Assembly (NCBI RefSeq): GCF_042679605.1
Contig: NZ_JBHTMU010000067.1
Coordinates: 1 to 9,457, forward strand
Origin: Litorisediminicola beolgyonensis
Lineage (GTDB): Bacteria; Pseudomonadota; Alphaproteobacteria; Rhodobacterales; Rhodobacteraceae
DNA length: 9,457 bases
Direction: 5' to 3'
Shown: positions 1-6,312 of the stretch, piece by piece
Layout of the letters: each line of letters starts with the position of its first letter
Numbering within the stretch: position 1 is the first letter of the stretch
Position numbers and translations under genes: made by a program
The notes under the pieces: model-generated
Databases searched by the model: none
What the model was told of the DNA's origin: nothing
The model's input: only the letters and a program-made list of their open reading frames with translations

Positions 1-889
1 AGATCGCGCGCGCCTCGGGGCAGCGGGGCGCGAAGGGACAGGCGCTCGGCGGCTCGGACAGCGGCGGCGGCGCGCCGGGGATGGCGTCGAGGCGTGCGCC
101 CTTGACCGCGCCATGCAGGTTCGCGGCCAGAAGGCCCTTGGTATACGGGTGGCGCGGGTCCTTGATGATCTCGGCGATGGTCCCGGTCTCGACGATGGTT
201 CCGGCATACATCACCGCGACCCGGTCGGCGATCTCGACCGCGACGCCGATATCGTGGGTCACGAAGATCACCGACATGCCCATCTCCTTCTGGAGCGCGC
301 GCAGCAGAAGGAGCACCTGCATCTGCACCGTCGCATCGAGCGCGGTGGTTGGCTCGTCCGCCAGGAGAAGCCGCGGCTCGCAGGCCAGCGCCAGCGCGAT
401 CATCGCGCGCTGCCGCATGCCGCCCGACATCTCGTGCGGATAGTTCGAGAGCCGCCGCTCGGCGGAGGGGATGCGCACCTTCTCGAGCATCTCGAGCGCG
501 CGCTTCATCGCCTCCTCGCGCGTCGCCTTGCGGTGGCGCATCACCGTCTCGGCGATCTGCGCGCCGATGGAATAGACCGGGTCGAGTGCCAGGGCCGGAT
601 CCTGGAAGATCATCGCCACGTCATTGCCGCGGAAATCCGCGAGGTCGCGCCCCTTCAGCGCCAGCACGTCGCGCCCGTCGAAGCGGATCGCGCCGCCGAT
701 GGCGGTGCGCTTCGGCGGCAGAAGCTGCATCAGCGCCTGGAGCGTCACGCTCTTGCCCGAGCCGCTCTCGCCGAGAAGCGCCAGAACCTCGCCGGTCTCG
801 ACGCTGAGCGTGACGCCGTTGACCGCGTGCACGCCGCCCCGGCTGCCGAAGCGAACCGTGAGGTCCTCGATCTCGACCAGCGCGCTCAT
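1..889 (-). CDS. Peptide-type ABC importer ATPase, OppD/DppD-like (3' end outside window)
   Basis: Cytoplasmic ATPase that, with the neighbouring OppF-like ATPase, would power a family 5 (peptide/nickel/opine type) importer. The 296 visible residues show Walker A GESGSGKS (40-47), Q-loop Q96, signature MSGGMRQR (154-161), Walker B LLLADE (174-179), D-loop ALDAT, switch histidine H212 in THD, and the start of the oligopeptide C-terminal domain (HPYTKGLLAA, about 247-256). C284 and C290 belong to the C-terminal cysteine cluster typical of this family; any further cysteines lie past the edge. The Q-loop context QDPALALDP differs from the common QEPMTSLNP. ATG at 889-887 overlaps the upstream ATPase stop as ATGA (4 bases), with an AAGGTGG-like ribosome site just before it. 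It is the last visible gene of the operon. Family certain; substrate unknown. Confidence 0.95.
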   Translation of the reverse strand, partial: MSALVEIEDLTVRFGSRGGVHAVNGVTLSVETGEVLALLGESGSGKSVTLQALMQLLPPKRTAIGGAIRFDGRDVLALKGRDLADFRGNDVAMIFQDPALALDPVYSIGAQIAETVMRHRKATREEAMKRALEMLEKVRIPSAERRLSNYPHEMSGGMRQRAMIALALACEPRLLLADEPTTALDATVQMQVLLLLRALQKEMGMSVIFVTHDIGVAVEIADRVAVMYAGTIVETGTIAEIIKDPRHPYTKGLLAANLHGAVKGARLDAIPGAPPPLSEPPSACPFAPRCPEARAI

Positions 890-1914
890 GCCGCCACCTT
901 GCCGTGACCCGAGGCCGGGTCGCGCATGTGGCAGGCGACCTCGTGATCGGTGCCGAGCGTCATCACCCGGGGCTTTTTCGCCGCGCAGATCTCTTCGGCG
1001 AAGGGGCAGCGGGTGTGGAAGCGGCAGCCGCCCGGCGGGTCGATCGGGTTCGGCGGATCGCCCGCGAGGGGCGGCGTCTGGGTGCGGGCGTCGGGGTCCA
1101 TCGACGGCATCGCCGAGAAGAGCGCGGCGGTGTAGGGATGCGCCTGTTTCTCGTAGAGCACCTCGGCGGGGCCGATCTCGACCACCTCGCCCAGATACAT
1201 CACCATCAGGCGGTCCGAGATGAAGCGCACCACGTTCAGGTCGTGGCTGATGAACATGTAGGTCAGGTCGAAATCCTTGCGCAGATCCGCGAGGAGGTTC
1301 AGCACCTGTGCCTCGACCGATTTGTCGAGCGCCGAGACCGCCTCGTCGAGGATCACCAGCCGCGGCCGCATCGCCAGGGCCCGGCCGATATTCACCCGCT
1401 GGCGCTGCCCGCCGGACAGCTCGTGCGGATAGCGCCCGGCGAAGCGCGCGGGATCGAGACCGATCCGGTCGAGAAGATCGCGCGCGATGGCCCGCGCCTT
1501 GGCGTCCGGCACGCCGTCGACCTTGGGGCCGAAGGCGATGGAATCCTCGATCGTCAGGCGCGGGTTGAGCGAGGCGAAGCTGTCCTGGAACACCATCTGC
1601 ACGCCGCGCCGCAGGTCGCGCAGGCTCAGCTCCTCGCCTAGTTCCTGCCCGTCATAGAGGATCTTGCCCCCCGTCGCCGGGGTCAGCCCGATCAGGAGGC
1701 GCGCGGTCGTGGACTTGCCGCAGCCGGATTCGCCCACGACGCCCAGCGTCTCGCCCTTGCGGATGGTGAAGGTGACGCCATCGACGGCGCGCACCACCTT
1801 TTTCGGCGCGAAGGCCCCGGCGCGGACCGGGAAGTGGCACTCCAGGTCCCGGGCCCAGATCAGCGGCTGGCGCGGCCCGCCCTTGTCGCTGCGTGCGGCG
1901 TTACTGTCGAACAT
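886..1914 (-). CDS. Peptide-type ABC importer ATPase, OppF/DppF-like
   Basis: Second ATPase of the importer, 342 residues, normal for OppF/DppF. It has Walker A GESGCGKST (61-69), Q-loop Q110 in VFQDSFASLNPR, signature LSGGQRQR (166-173), Walker B RLVILDE (185-191) and switch H224 in ISHD. The oligopeptide C-terminal domain starts at HPYTAALFSA (259-268) and carries C297, C303, C310 and C328. Cysteines at equivalent places hold an iron-sulfur cluster in structures of some related Opp/Dpp ATPases, so one is possible here (inference). After Walker B it reads DEAVSALD where many homologues have DEPVSALD; the catalytic Glu is kept. The start is set by GAGGAG at 1923-1928. It overlaps the permease end by 14 bases and the next ATPase by 4. 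F-like before D-like is the reverse of the classic opp order. Confidence 0.95.
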   Translation of the reverse strand: MFDSNAARSDKGGPRQPLIWARDLECHFPVRAGAFAPKKVVRAVDGVTFTIRKGETLGVVGESGCGKSTTARLLIGLTPATGGKILYDGQELGEELSLRDLRRGVQMVFQDSFASLNPRLTIEDSIAFGPKVDGVPDAKARAIARDLLDRIGLDPARFAGRYPHELSGGQRQRVNIGRALAMRPRLVILDEAVSALDKSVEAQVLNLLADLRKDFDLTYMFISHDLNVVRFISDRLMVMYLGEVVEIGPAEVLYEKQAHPYTAALFSAMPSMDPDARTQTPPLAGDPPNPIDPPGGCRFHTRCPFAEEICAAKKPRVMTLGTDHEVACHMRDPASGHGKVAA

Positions 1915-2800
1915 TCATGGCACTCCTCAGACCGTCGCTCAGAAGGTTCAGGCAGAGCGAGGTCACGAAGATCATCACGCCGGGAAGCGCGGCGACCCAC
2001 GGGTTGATGTAGATGGCGGTGCGGAGCGTGTTGAGCATGAGGCCCCATTCCGGCTCGGGCGGCTTCACCCCCAGACCCAGGAAGGACAGGCCCGCCGCGA
2101 TGATCATGCAGACGCTCGTGAGGCTCGTGGCATAGACGAAGATCGGCCCCATCACGTTGCCCAGCACATGCACCCGCACGATGGTCAGGTCGCCCGCCCC
2201 GCTCGCCCGCGCCGCGTCGACATAGTCGAGCTTGCGGACCGAGGCGGTGACGCTCTCGGCCACCCGCGTGATCGGCGGGATGAAGACGATGGTCAGCGAC
2301 ACCAGCGAATTGACGATGCCCGCGCCGAGCGCCCCGGAGATCGCGATGGCCAGGAGCACCGAGGGGAAGGCGAAGAAGACGTCGACCACCCGCATGATCG
2401 CGGTGTTGATCCAGCCCCCGGCATAGCCCGCGATCAGGCCCAGCGTCGTGCCGATGACGAGCGCCGCGACCACCGGGGTGATGCCGAGAAAGAGCGTCAG
2501 CCGCCCGCCATAGATCAGCCGCGCCAGCATGTCCCGGCCCAGCTCGTCGGTGCCGAGCAGGTGGCCCGGCGTGCCGATGGGCTTCAGCCGCGACACCATC
2601 GAGCCCTCGTACGGATCGGCGTGCCCCAGCCACGGCGCGAAGAGCGCCGAGAAGATCAGGAGCGCGAGCACGCCCGCGCACCCGAGCGCGACCGGATCGC
2701 GCCCGAGCCGCGCGCGCACGCCCTGCCAGTAGCCCTTGGTGGGGGCGGCGGGCATCTCCGCCGCGCTCTCGGGCGCGGTCATGTTCGCGGTGTCGGTCAT
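1901..2800 (-). CDS. Peptide-type ABC importer permease, OppC/DppC-like
   Basis: Inner-membrane subunit of the importer, 299 residues, usual length for DppC. A polar N-terminal tail (1-35) is followed by a first helix (about 38-55), the family motif around HLLGTDELGRDMLAR (80-94), then a bundle of helices (about 101-126, 141-160, 163-180, 216-243 and 266-289). The cytoplasmic EAA loop that docks on the ATPases is at 193-215 (YVDAARASGAGD...). I chose the ATG at 2800-2798 rather than in-frame upstream codons because it forms an ATGA overlap with the permease B stop, is preceded by GAGGA at 2811-2815, and gives the usual DppC N-terminus. A longer reading frame upstream only mirrors the permease B gene in another frame. 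It ends at 1901, inside the start of the OppF-like gene. Confidence 0.95.
   Translation of the reverse strand: MTDTANMTAPESAAEMPAAPTKGYWQGVRARLGRDPVALGCAGVLALLIFSALFAPWLGHADPYEGSMVSRLKPIGTPGHLLGTDELGRDMLARLIYGGRLTLFLGITPVVAALVIGTTLGLIAGYAGGWINTAIMRVVDVFFAFPSVLLAIAISGALGAGIVNSLVSLTIVFIPPITRVAESVTASVRKLDYVDAARASGAGDLTIVRVHVLGNVMGPIFVYATSLTSVCMIIAAGLSFLGLGVKPPEPEWGLMLNTLRTAIYINPWVAALPGVMIFVTSLCLNLLSDGLRSAMNVRQ
1923..1928 (-). promoter_or_regulatory. Ribosome binding site of the OppF-like ATPase
   Basis: GAGGAG lies eight bases before the ATG at 1914-1912, inside the last codons of the permease C gene. It fixes the start used here and fits translational coupling, because ribosomes finishing the permease pass directly over it. 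Confidence 0.75.
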
Positions 2801-3750
2801 GCGCGGGAAATCCTCGGGTCGATCAGCGATTGCATGAGGTCGACGATCAGGTTCAGCGTCACGAAGAACATCGCGAGGACGAGGATCGTGCCCTGCAGCA
2901 TCGGCAGGTCGCGCTGGAGGATCGCGACCGACAAGAGGTAGCCCGAGCCCGGCCAGTTGAAGACCGTCTCGATCAGGATCGACCCGCCCAGGAGATAGCC
3001 GAGCTGCAGGCCGATCACCGACAGCGCCGTGGGCGCGGCGTTGCGCGCGACATGGCGCAGGATGCCGGTGCTGGTCATGCCCTTGGCGCGGAGCGCCTGC
3101 ACGAACTCCTGCTCGAGGATGTCGGCCACCAGCGCCCGCGTCGTCCGCATCACGATGCCCATGGGCACCACCGCGAGCGTCACCGCGGGCAGGATGAGGT
3201 GGCGGATATGCGCCCAGTCCCAAGCCCATTCGCCCGACCCGCCCGGCCCCGCGCCCATCGAGGGCAGCCAGCCGAGCGAGACCGAGAAGACGATCACCAG
3301 CACCATGCCGAGCCAGTAATTCGGCGTCGAGACGCCGCCGATGGCGATGGCCGTGACCAGCCGGTCCCAGACCGTGTCATGCAGGTAGCCTGCGAGAAAT
3401 CCGAAGAACAGCCCGAGCGGGAAGCCGATGAGACTGGCCGCCGCGGCGAGCGTCAGGGTGTTGGCGACGGCGCGGGCGACCTCGGTCGAGACCGCGCGCC
3501 CGGTGGCGATCGAGGTGCCGAGATCGCCGGTCAGCGCATTGCCGAGCCAGATGCCGAATTGCACCGGCAGCGGCTTGTCGAACCCGTAGGCCGCGCGCAT
3601 CTCGGCTTCCTGCTCGGCGGTGGCGTCGATCGGCATCACCGCGACCAGCGGGTCGCCGGGCGCGATATGGACGAGGAGGAAACAGATCAGGCTGACGCCC
3701 AAGGCGACAGGCACGACATAGACGAGACGGCGGAGGAGATAATTGAGCAT
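2797..3750 (-). CDS. Peptide-type ABC importer permease, OppB/DppB-like
   Basis: Inner-membrane subunit, 317 residues, usual DppB length. It opens with the typical MLNYLLRRLVYVVPVALGVS first helix (about 8-28), then the family's HIAPGDP segment (28-34) and a large periplasmic loop containing YGFDKPLPVQFG (55-66) and GDLGTS (75-80). Further helices lie at about 97-122, 131-160, 187-202, 241-262 and 287-305. The EAA loop for ATPase contact is at 215-237 (EFVQALRAKGM...). The start at 3750 has only a weak ribosome site, but it gives the family N-terminus without extension. It lies 57 bases after the binding-protein gene, behind a stem-loop, and overlaps permease C by 4 bases. Confidence 0.95.
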   Translation of the reverse strand: MLNYLLRRLVYVVPVALGVSLICFLLVHIAPGDPLVAVMPIDATAEQEAEMRAAYGFDKPLPVQFGIWLGNALTGDLGTSIATGRAVSTEVARAVANTLTLAAAASLIGFPLGLFFGFLAGYLHDTVWDRLVTAIAIGGVSTPNYWLGMVLVIVFSVSLGWLPSMGAGPGGSGEWAWDWAHIRHLILPAVTLAVVPMGIVMRTTRALVADILEQEFVQALRAKGMTSTGILRHVARNAAPTALSVIGLQLGYLLGGSILIETVFNWPGSGYLLSVAILQRDLPMLQGTILVLAMFFVTLNLIVDLMQSLIDPRISRA

Positions 3751-3767
3751 GATCAGAGCCTGGGTGC

Positions 3768-3797
3768 GGGGGCGCGGCCCAACGGGCGCGCGCCCCC
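3768..3797 (-). other. Intercistronic stem-loop between binding protein and permease genes
   Basis: In the 57 bases between the binding-protein stop and the permease B start, arm GGGGGCGCG (plus strand 3768-3776) is perfectly complementary to CGCGCCCCC (3789-3797). Inside it, GCCC (3777-3780) pairs with GGGC (3784-3787) around a three-base loop, with one bulged base at 3788. This makes an almost all-GC stem of 13 pairs. No T-run follows on the minus strand, so it is not a standard intrinsic terminator. The placement matches hairpins that protect the upstream binding-protein message from 3' decay or partly stop transcription, giving more binding protein than permease (known for other binding-protein operons; inference here). 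Confidence 0.7.
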
Positions 3798-3807
3798 TGC
3801 CCGGGCA

Positions 3808-5409
3808 TTACTCCATCGTGATGGTACCGAAATTCTGGTACCAGTTCTGCGCCTGCACGAAGCCCTTGACCTTCGGGCTCATCGCGCGGGGCGCGACATC
3901 GTGGGTGACCATGAGGAAGAGCGCCTCATTGACGTATTTCTCATGGGTCTCCTGCAGCACCTTCTGCTGCTCCTCGGGATCGAAGGTCGTCTTGATCTTG
4001 TCGAAGAGCGCCTGCATGTCCTCGTCGCAGTAATGGCCCCAGTTGGTGCCGTTGGGCGCGATCAGGTCGCAGCTCAGGTGCCGGATCAGGCCGGTGAACG
4101 GATCCTGGATGAAGTAGGTGAAGTTGATCGAGTGCGCGCCCTGGCTCGACTCGTCGGCCGCGCCTGCGCGCCAGATGTTGATCATCGTGTTCCATTCCAC
4201 GACGACGAACTCCACGTCGATCCAGATCTCCGCGAGGTTCTGCTGGATGAACTCGTTCATCGGCAGGGGCAGCATTTGGCCCGAGCCCGAGGGCGAGATC
4301 AGCGCCTTGACCTCAAGGGGATTGTCCGGCCCGAAGCCCGCCTCTTCCATCAGCGCCTTCGCGGACTCGACATCATAGGTCACCTTGAATTCCGGCTCGC
4401 CGAACCAGGCCGAGCCCGGCGGCAGGAAGCCCTCGGCCGGGACCATGAGACCGCCCAGAAGCGTCTTCATGCCCTCGCGGTCAATGGCGAGGTTCGCAGC
4501 CTTGCGGACGTTGATGTCGTTCCAGGGCGAGCCCTCGAGACGCGACAGGTGCCAGGTCCAGTTATGCGGCAGCGTGTTCGAGACGATCTCGAAGCCGTTG
4601 CCCTCGAGCGCCGGGATCACGTCGGGCGCGGGCGCTTCGATCCAGTCGACCTCGCCCGAGAGAAGCGCGGCCGAGCGCGCGTTCGGTTCGGGCAGCGGGA
4701 TCAGCACCATCTTGTCGAGCTTCGGCACCCGGGTCTCGTCCCAGTGATCGGCGAAGGGCACGAGCTCGGCGCGTTCGCGCGGCACGAAGCTCTCCAGCAT
4801 CCACGGACCGGTGCCCGAGGGGCTTTCGGCCACGGCATCCCAGCTCTTTCCGAGCGCCTCCCAATTGGCGGGCGAGGACATCAGGATCCACGCCAGCTGG
4901 TAGGGCAGCGTCGCATCGGGCGTCGTGGTGACGATCTCGAGCGTGTAATCGTCGACGGCGGTGTAGCTCGCCACCGCCGGGATGCGCGACTTGCCCTGCG
5001 CGGACTGGCGCGGGTCGTATTGCTCGGAGGTGTCGTCCAGGAGCTTGTCGAAGTTCCAGACCGCCGCCCCGGCGGTGAACTCGGAGCCGTCATGGAACTT
5101 GACGCCTTCGCGGATGGTGAAGGTCCAGGTCAGCTGGTCCTCGCCCACCGACCATTCGGTCGCGAGGCCGGGAATGAGTTGCGAAGGTTTGTCGGCCGAG
5201 GTGAGGTCCCAGTTGATGAGCGCGTCATAGACCGTGTAGCCCATGAACCGCATGCCCTCGCCGCCCTGGTCGGTCTGGCCGGTCGTCAGCGGAATGTCCG
5301 AGGCGGTCATGCCCACCCGCAGCGTTCCTTGCGCAAACGCGGGCAGCGTCGCCAGCGCGAGCCCCAGCGCCGCGCCAAGGACACCCTGTCCAAGTCGTTT
5401 CAGTCTCAT
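3808..5409 (-). CDS. Periplasmic substrate-binding protein of ABC importer, SBP family 5
   Basis: Captures the substrate in the periplasm and hands it to the permeases. The protein has 533 residues, normal for DppA/OppA-type proteins. A Sec signal peptide is clear: basic RLKR, a hydrophobic core at about 9-22, and a likely cut after AFA (residue 26). There is no lipobox cysteine, so it should be free in the periplasm. Family 5 hallmarks are GLATEWSVGEDQLTWTFTIR (81-100) leading into EGVKFHDGSEFTA (101-113), DDYTLEIV (153-160), and TGPWMLESF (200-208). The mature part has only two cysteines visible, C447 and C461, which could form a disulfide. GGGGAAG at 5414-5420 supports the start. It is the first gene of the operon, before the two permeases and two ATPases. 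I cannot name the substrate: peptides are the default, but opines, sugars or other solutes use the same fold. Confidence 0.93.
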   Translation of the reverse strand: MRLKRLGQGVLGAALGLALATLPAFAQGTLRVGMTASDIPLTTGQTDQGGEGMRFMGYTVYDALINWDLTSADKPSQLIPGLATEWSVGEDQLTWTFTIREGVKFHDGSEFTAGAAVWNFDKLLDDTSEQYDPRQSAQGKSRIPAVASYTAVDDYTLEIVTTTPDATLPYQLAWILMSSPANWEALGKSWDAVAESPSGTGPWMLESFVPRERAELVPFADHWDETRVPKLDKMVLIPLPEPNARSAALLSGEVDWIEAPAPDVIPALEGNGFEIVSNTLPHNWTWHLSRLEGSPWNDINVRKAANLAIDREGMKTLLGGLMVPAEGFLPPGSAWFGEPEFKVTYDVESAKALMEEAGFGPDNPLEVKALISPSGSGQMLPLPMNEFIQQNLAEIWIDVEFVVVEWNTMINIWRAGAADESSQGAHSINFTYFIQDPFTGLIRHLSCDLIAPNGTNWGHYCDEDMQALFDKIKTTFDPEEQQKVLQETHEKYVNEALFLMVTHDVAPRAMSPKVKGFVQAQNWYQNFGTITME

Positions 5410-5413
5410 GTGG

Positions 5414-5420
5414 CTTCCCC
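5414..5420 (-). promoter_or_regulatory. Ribosome binding site of the binding-protein gene
   Basis: GGGGAAG on the minus strand sits four bases before the ATG at 5409-5407. It agrees with the start that gives a complete signal peptide. Confidence 0.5.
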
Positions 5421-5686
5421 TTCGTGAGTGACGGGCCAGGAGGAGACCCGCATCGCCAAGTGGGCAGCCCGGGACGGATCCGAGTCAAATTGGCCTCGGG
5501 AAAATTGCCTTTGTTTTGGGCGCGCCCGACGGCAACTGCCCGGATTCAGATCGGCCGGACCCGTGCCGCGGCGCAGAAAGAGGCAGTTGACGAAACGGAA
5601 GGCACGGTCGCGCTAACAGCCCTCTCCCGCAAAGGCTGAATCGCACCACCCGGCTCGCGTCGGGTTCCGGCATACATGCCCGCGCG

Positions 5687-5731
5687 CCACGGTTTCCCTC
5701 GGCCGCGCGCGGCGTGCGAGGAAACCTGTGG
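5687..5731. repeat. Strong imperfect inverted repeat upstream of the PqiA-like gene
   Basis: The arm at 5687-5701 (CCACGGTTTCCCTCG) pairs with 5717-5731 (CGAGGAAACCTGTGG) over 14 base pairs with one extra base on each side. Inside, GCCG (5702-5705) can pair with CGGC (5710-5713), so the stem continues almost to its tip. A third half-site, GTTTCCT at 5751-5757, can pair with AGGAAAC at 5719-5725 instead of the first arm. No T-run follows on either strand, so it is not a plain terminator. It could be a regulator's operator or a leader-RNA structure; the sequence does not decide between them. Confidence 0.6.
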
Positions 5732-5823
5732 AAGCGGCGGGCGCGCTGATGTTTCCTGACCCCGTCGGCCCCTCACACGCCGCGACCCGCCTCTGACCCG
5801 TTCGCCAAGAGCCCCGAGTTGCC

Positions 5824-6312
5824 ATGTCCCGAACCCTGCTGCCGAAGCTCGTCAACCTCGCGCTCGTCATCGTCTTTCCCGTCGCCTGGTTCGCACCGCT
5901 GATCCGCACCGGTCTGCTGGACCCGGTGACACTGCCGGGATGGCTCGGCGGCAAGACCGTCTTCGCGCTCGAGGAGATCACCGTGATCTCGGGCATCCAG
6001 GCGCTCTGGGCGTCGGACGTGTTCCTTGCCATCGCGGTGACGTTCTTCGCGCTGATGGCGCCGATGCTGAAATGCCTCGGGCTGGCGCTCGTTCAATTCG
6101 GCCTGCTATCGCCCCGCGCCAAGCCCGCCATCGCGGTGCTCGGCAAGCTCGCCATGGCCGATATCTTCATCCTGTCGCTCTTCGTGGTGATCGCGAAGGG
6201 CATCGGCATCGGCACGGTCGAGATCGCCTGGGGCCTCTACCTCTTCACCGGCGCGGTGGTCGCCTCGCTCCTGCTGTCGCTCTTCGGCGGCACTCCCTCC
6301 GAACCTGCCTGA
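5824..6312 (+). CDS. Single-domain PqiA-family inner-membrane protein
   Basis: 162 residues with four predicted membrane helices (about 9-25, 65-91, 112-127 and 133-154). The pattern of an EEITVISGIQALW loop (50-62), a long helix reaching MLKCLGLALVQFG (81-93), and the LGKLAMADIFILSLFVVIAKG segment (106-126) matches the PqiA domain of paraquat-inducible protein A. E. coli PqiA and LetA have two such domains plus cysteine motifs and work with MCE proteins in envelope lipid transport. This copy has one domain, no CxxC motif, and no MCE (PqiB-like) gene beside it in this window. The ATG at 5824 has a weak ribosome site but gives the full first helix. It converges with, and overlaps by 76 bases, the gene on the other strand. 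Family call fairly firm; physiological role unknown. Confidence 0.82.
   Translation: MSRTLLPKLVNLALVIVFPVAWFAPLIRTGLLDPVTLPGWLGGKTVFALEEITVISGIQALWASDVFLAIAVTFFALMAPMLKCLGLALVQFGLLSPRAKPAIAVLGKLAMADIFILSLFVVIAKGIGIGTVEIAWGLYLFTGAVVASLLLSLFGGTPSEPA

Larger units (their letters stand above)
5410..5823. other. 414-base divergent intergenic region
   Basis: This separates the minus-strand importer operon from the plus-strand PqiA-like gene and should hold both promoters. The most AT-rich patch is 5484-5517. No pair of -35 and -10 boxes is convincing on either strand. The best fragment is TTGACG at 5587-5592 on the plus strand, five of six matches to a -35 box, but no good -10 box follows at the right distance. 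A ten-base palindrome GGGCGCGCCC sits at 5518-5527. The right part holds a strong hairpin, listed separately. Short open frames here have no recognisable protein features or supported starts, so I call no gene. Confidence 0.6.

Noticed and set aside
113..907. Plus-strand open frames of 264 and other lengths at the left edge
   Set aside because: They are antisense to the OppD-like ATPase, whose Walker A, signature and Walker B are intact.
1664..2941. A 425-codon plus-strand open frame over permease C and the OppF-like ATPase
   Set aside because: It mirrors two genuine genes and has a low-complexity Arg/Asp/His-rich composition.
3823..3845. Two GGTACC palindromes making a small inverted repeat near the end of the binding-protein gene
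   Set aside because: It lies within codons of a normal C-terminus (QNWYQNFGT) and each copy is a six-base palindrome, so symmetry is easily due to chance.
2830..5427. An 865-codon plus-strand open frame covering the permease B and binding-protein genes
   Set aside because: It is antisense to two strongly supported genes and rich in Arg, His, Asp and Glu as expected from a mirrored GC-rich frame. It has no domain and no supported start.
5505..5535. TTGCC and GGCAA in inverted arrangement around a GC palindrome upstream of the operon
   Set aside because: The arms are five bases and are not centred on the palindrome; too short to claim an operator.
5424..5639. Small open frames of 62-76 codons between the binding-protein and PqiA-like genes, on both strands
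   Set aside because: Mutually overlapping, no ribosome site that stands out, no hydrophobic or domain pattern; best explained as chance.
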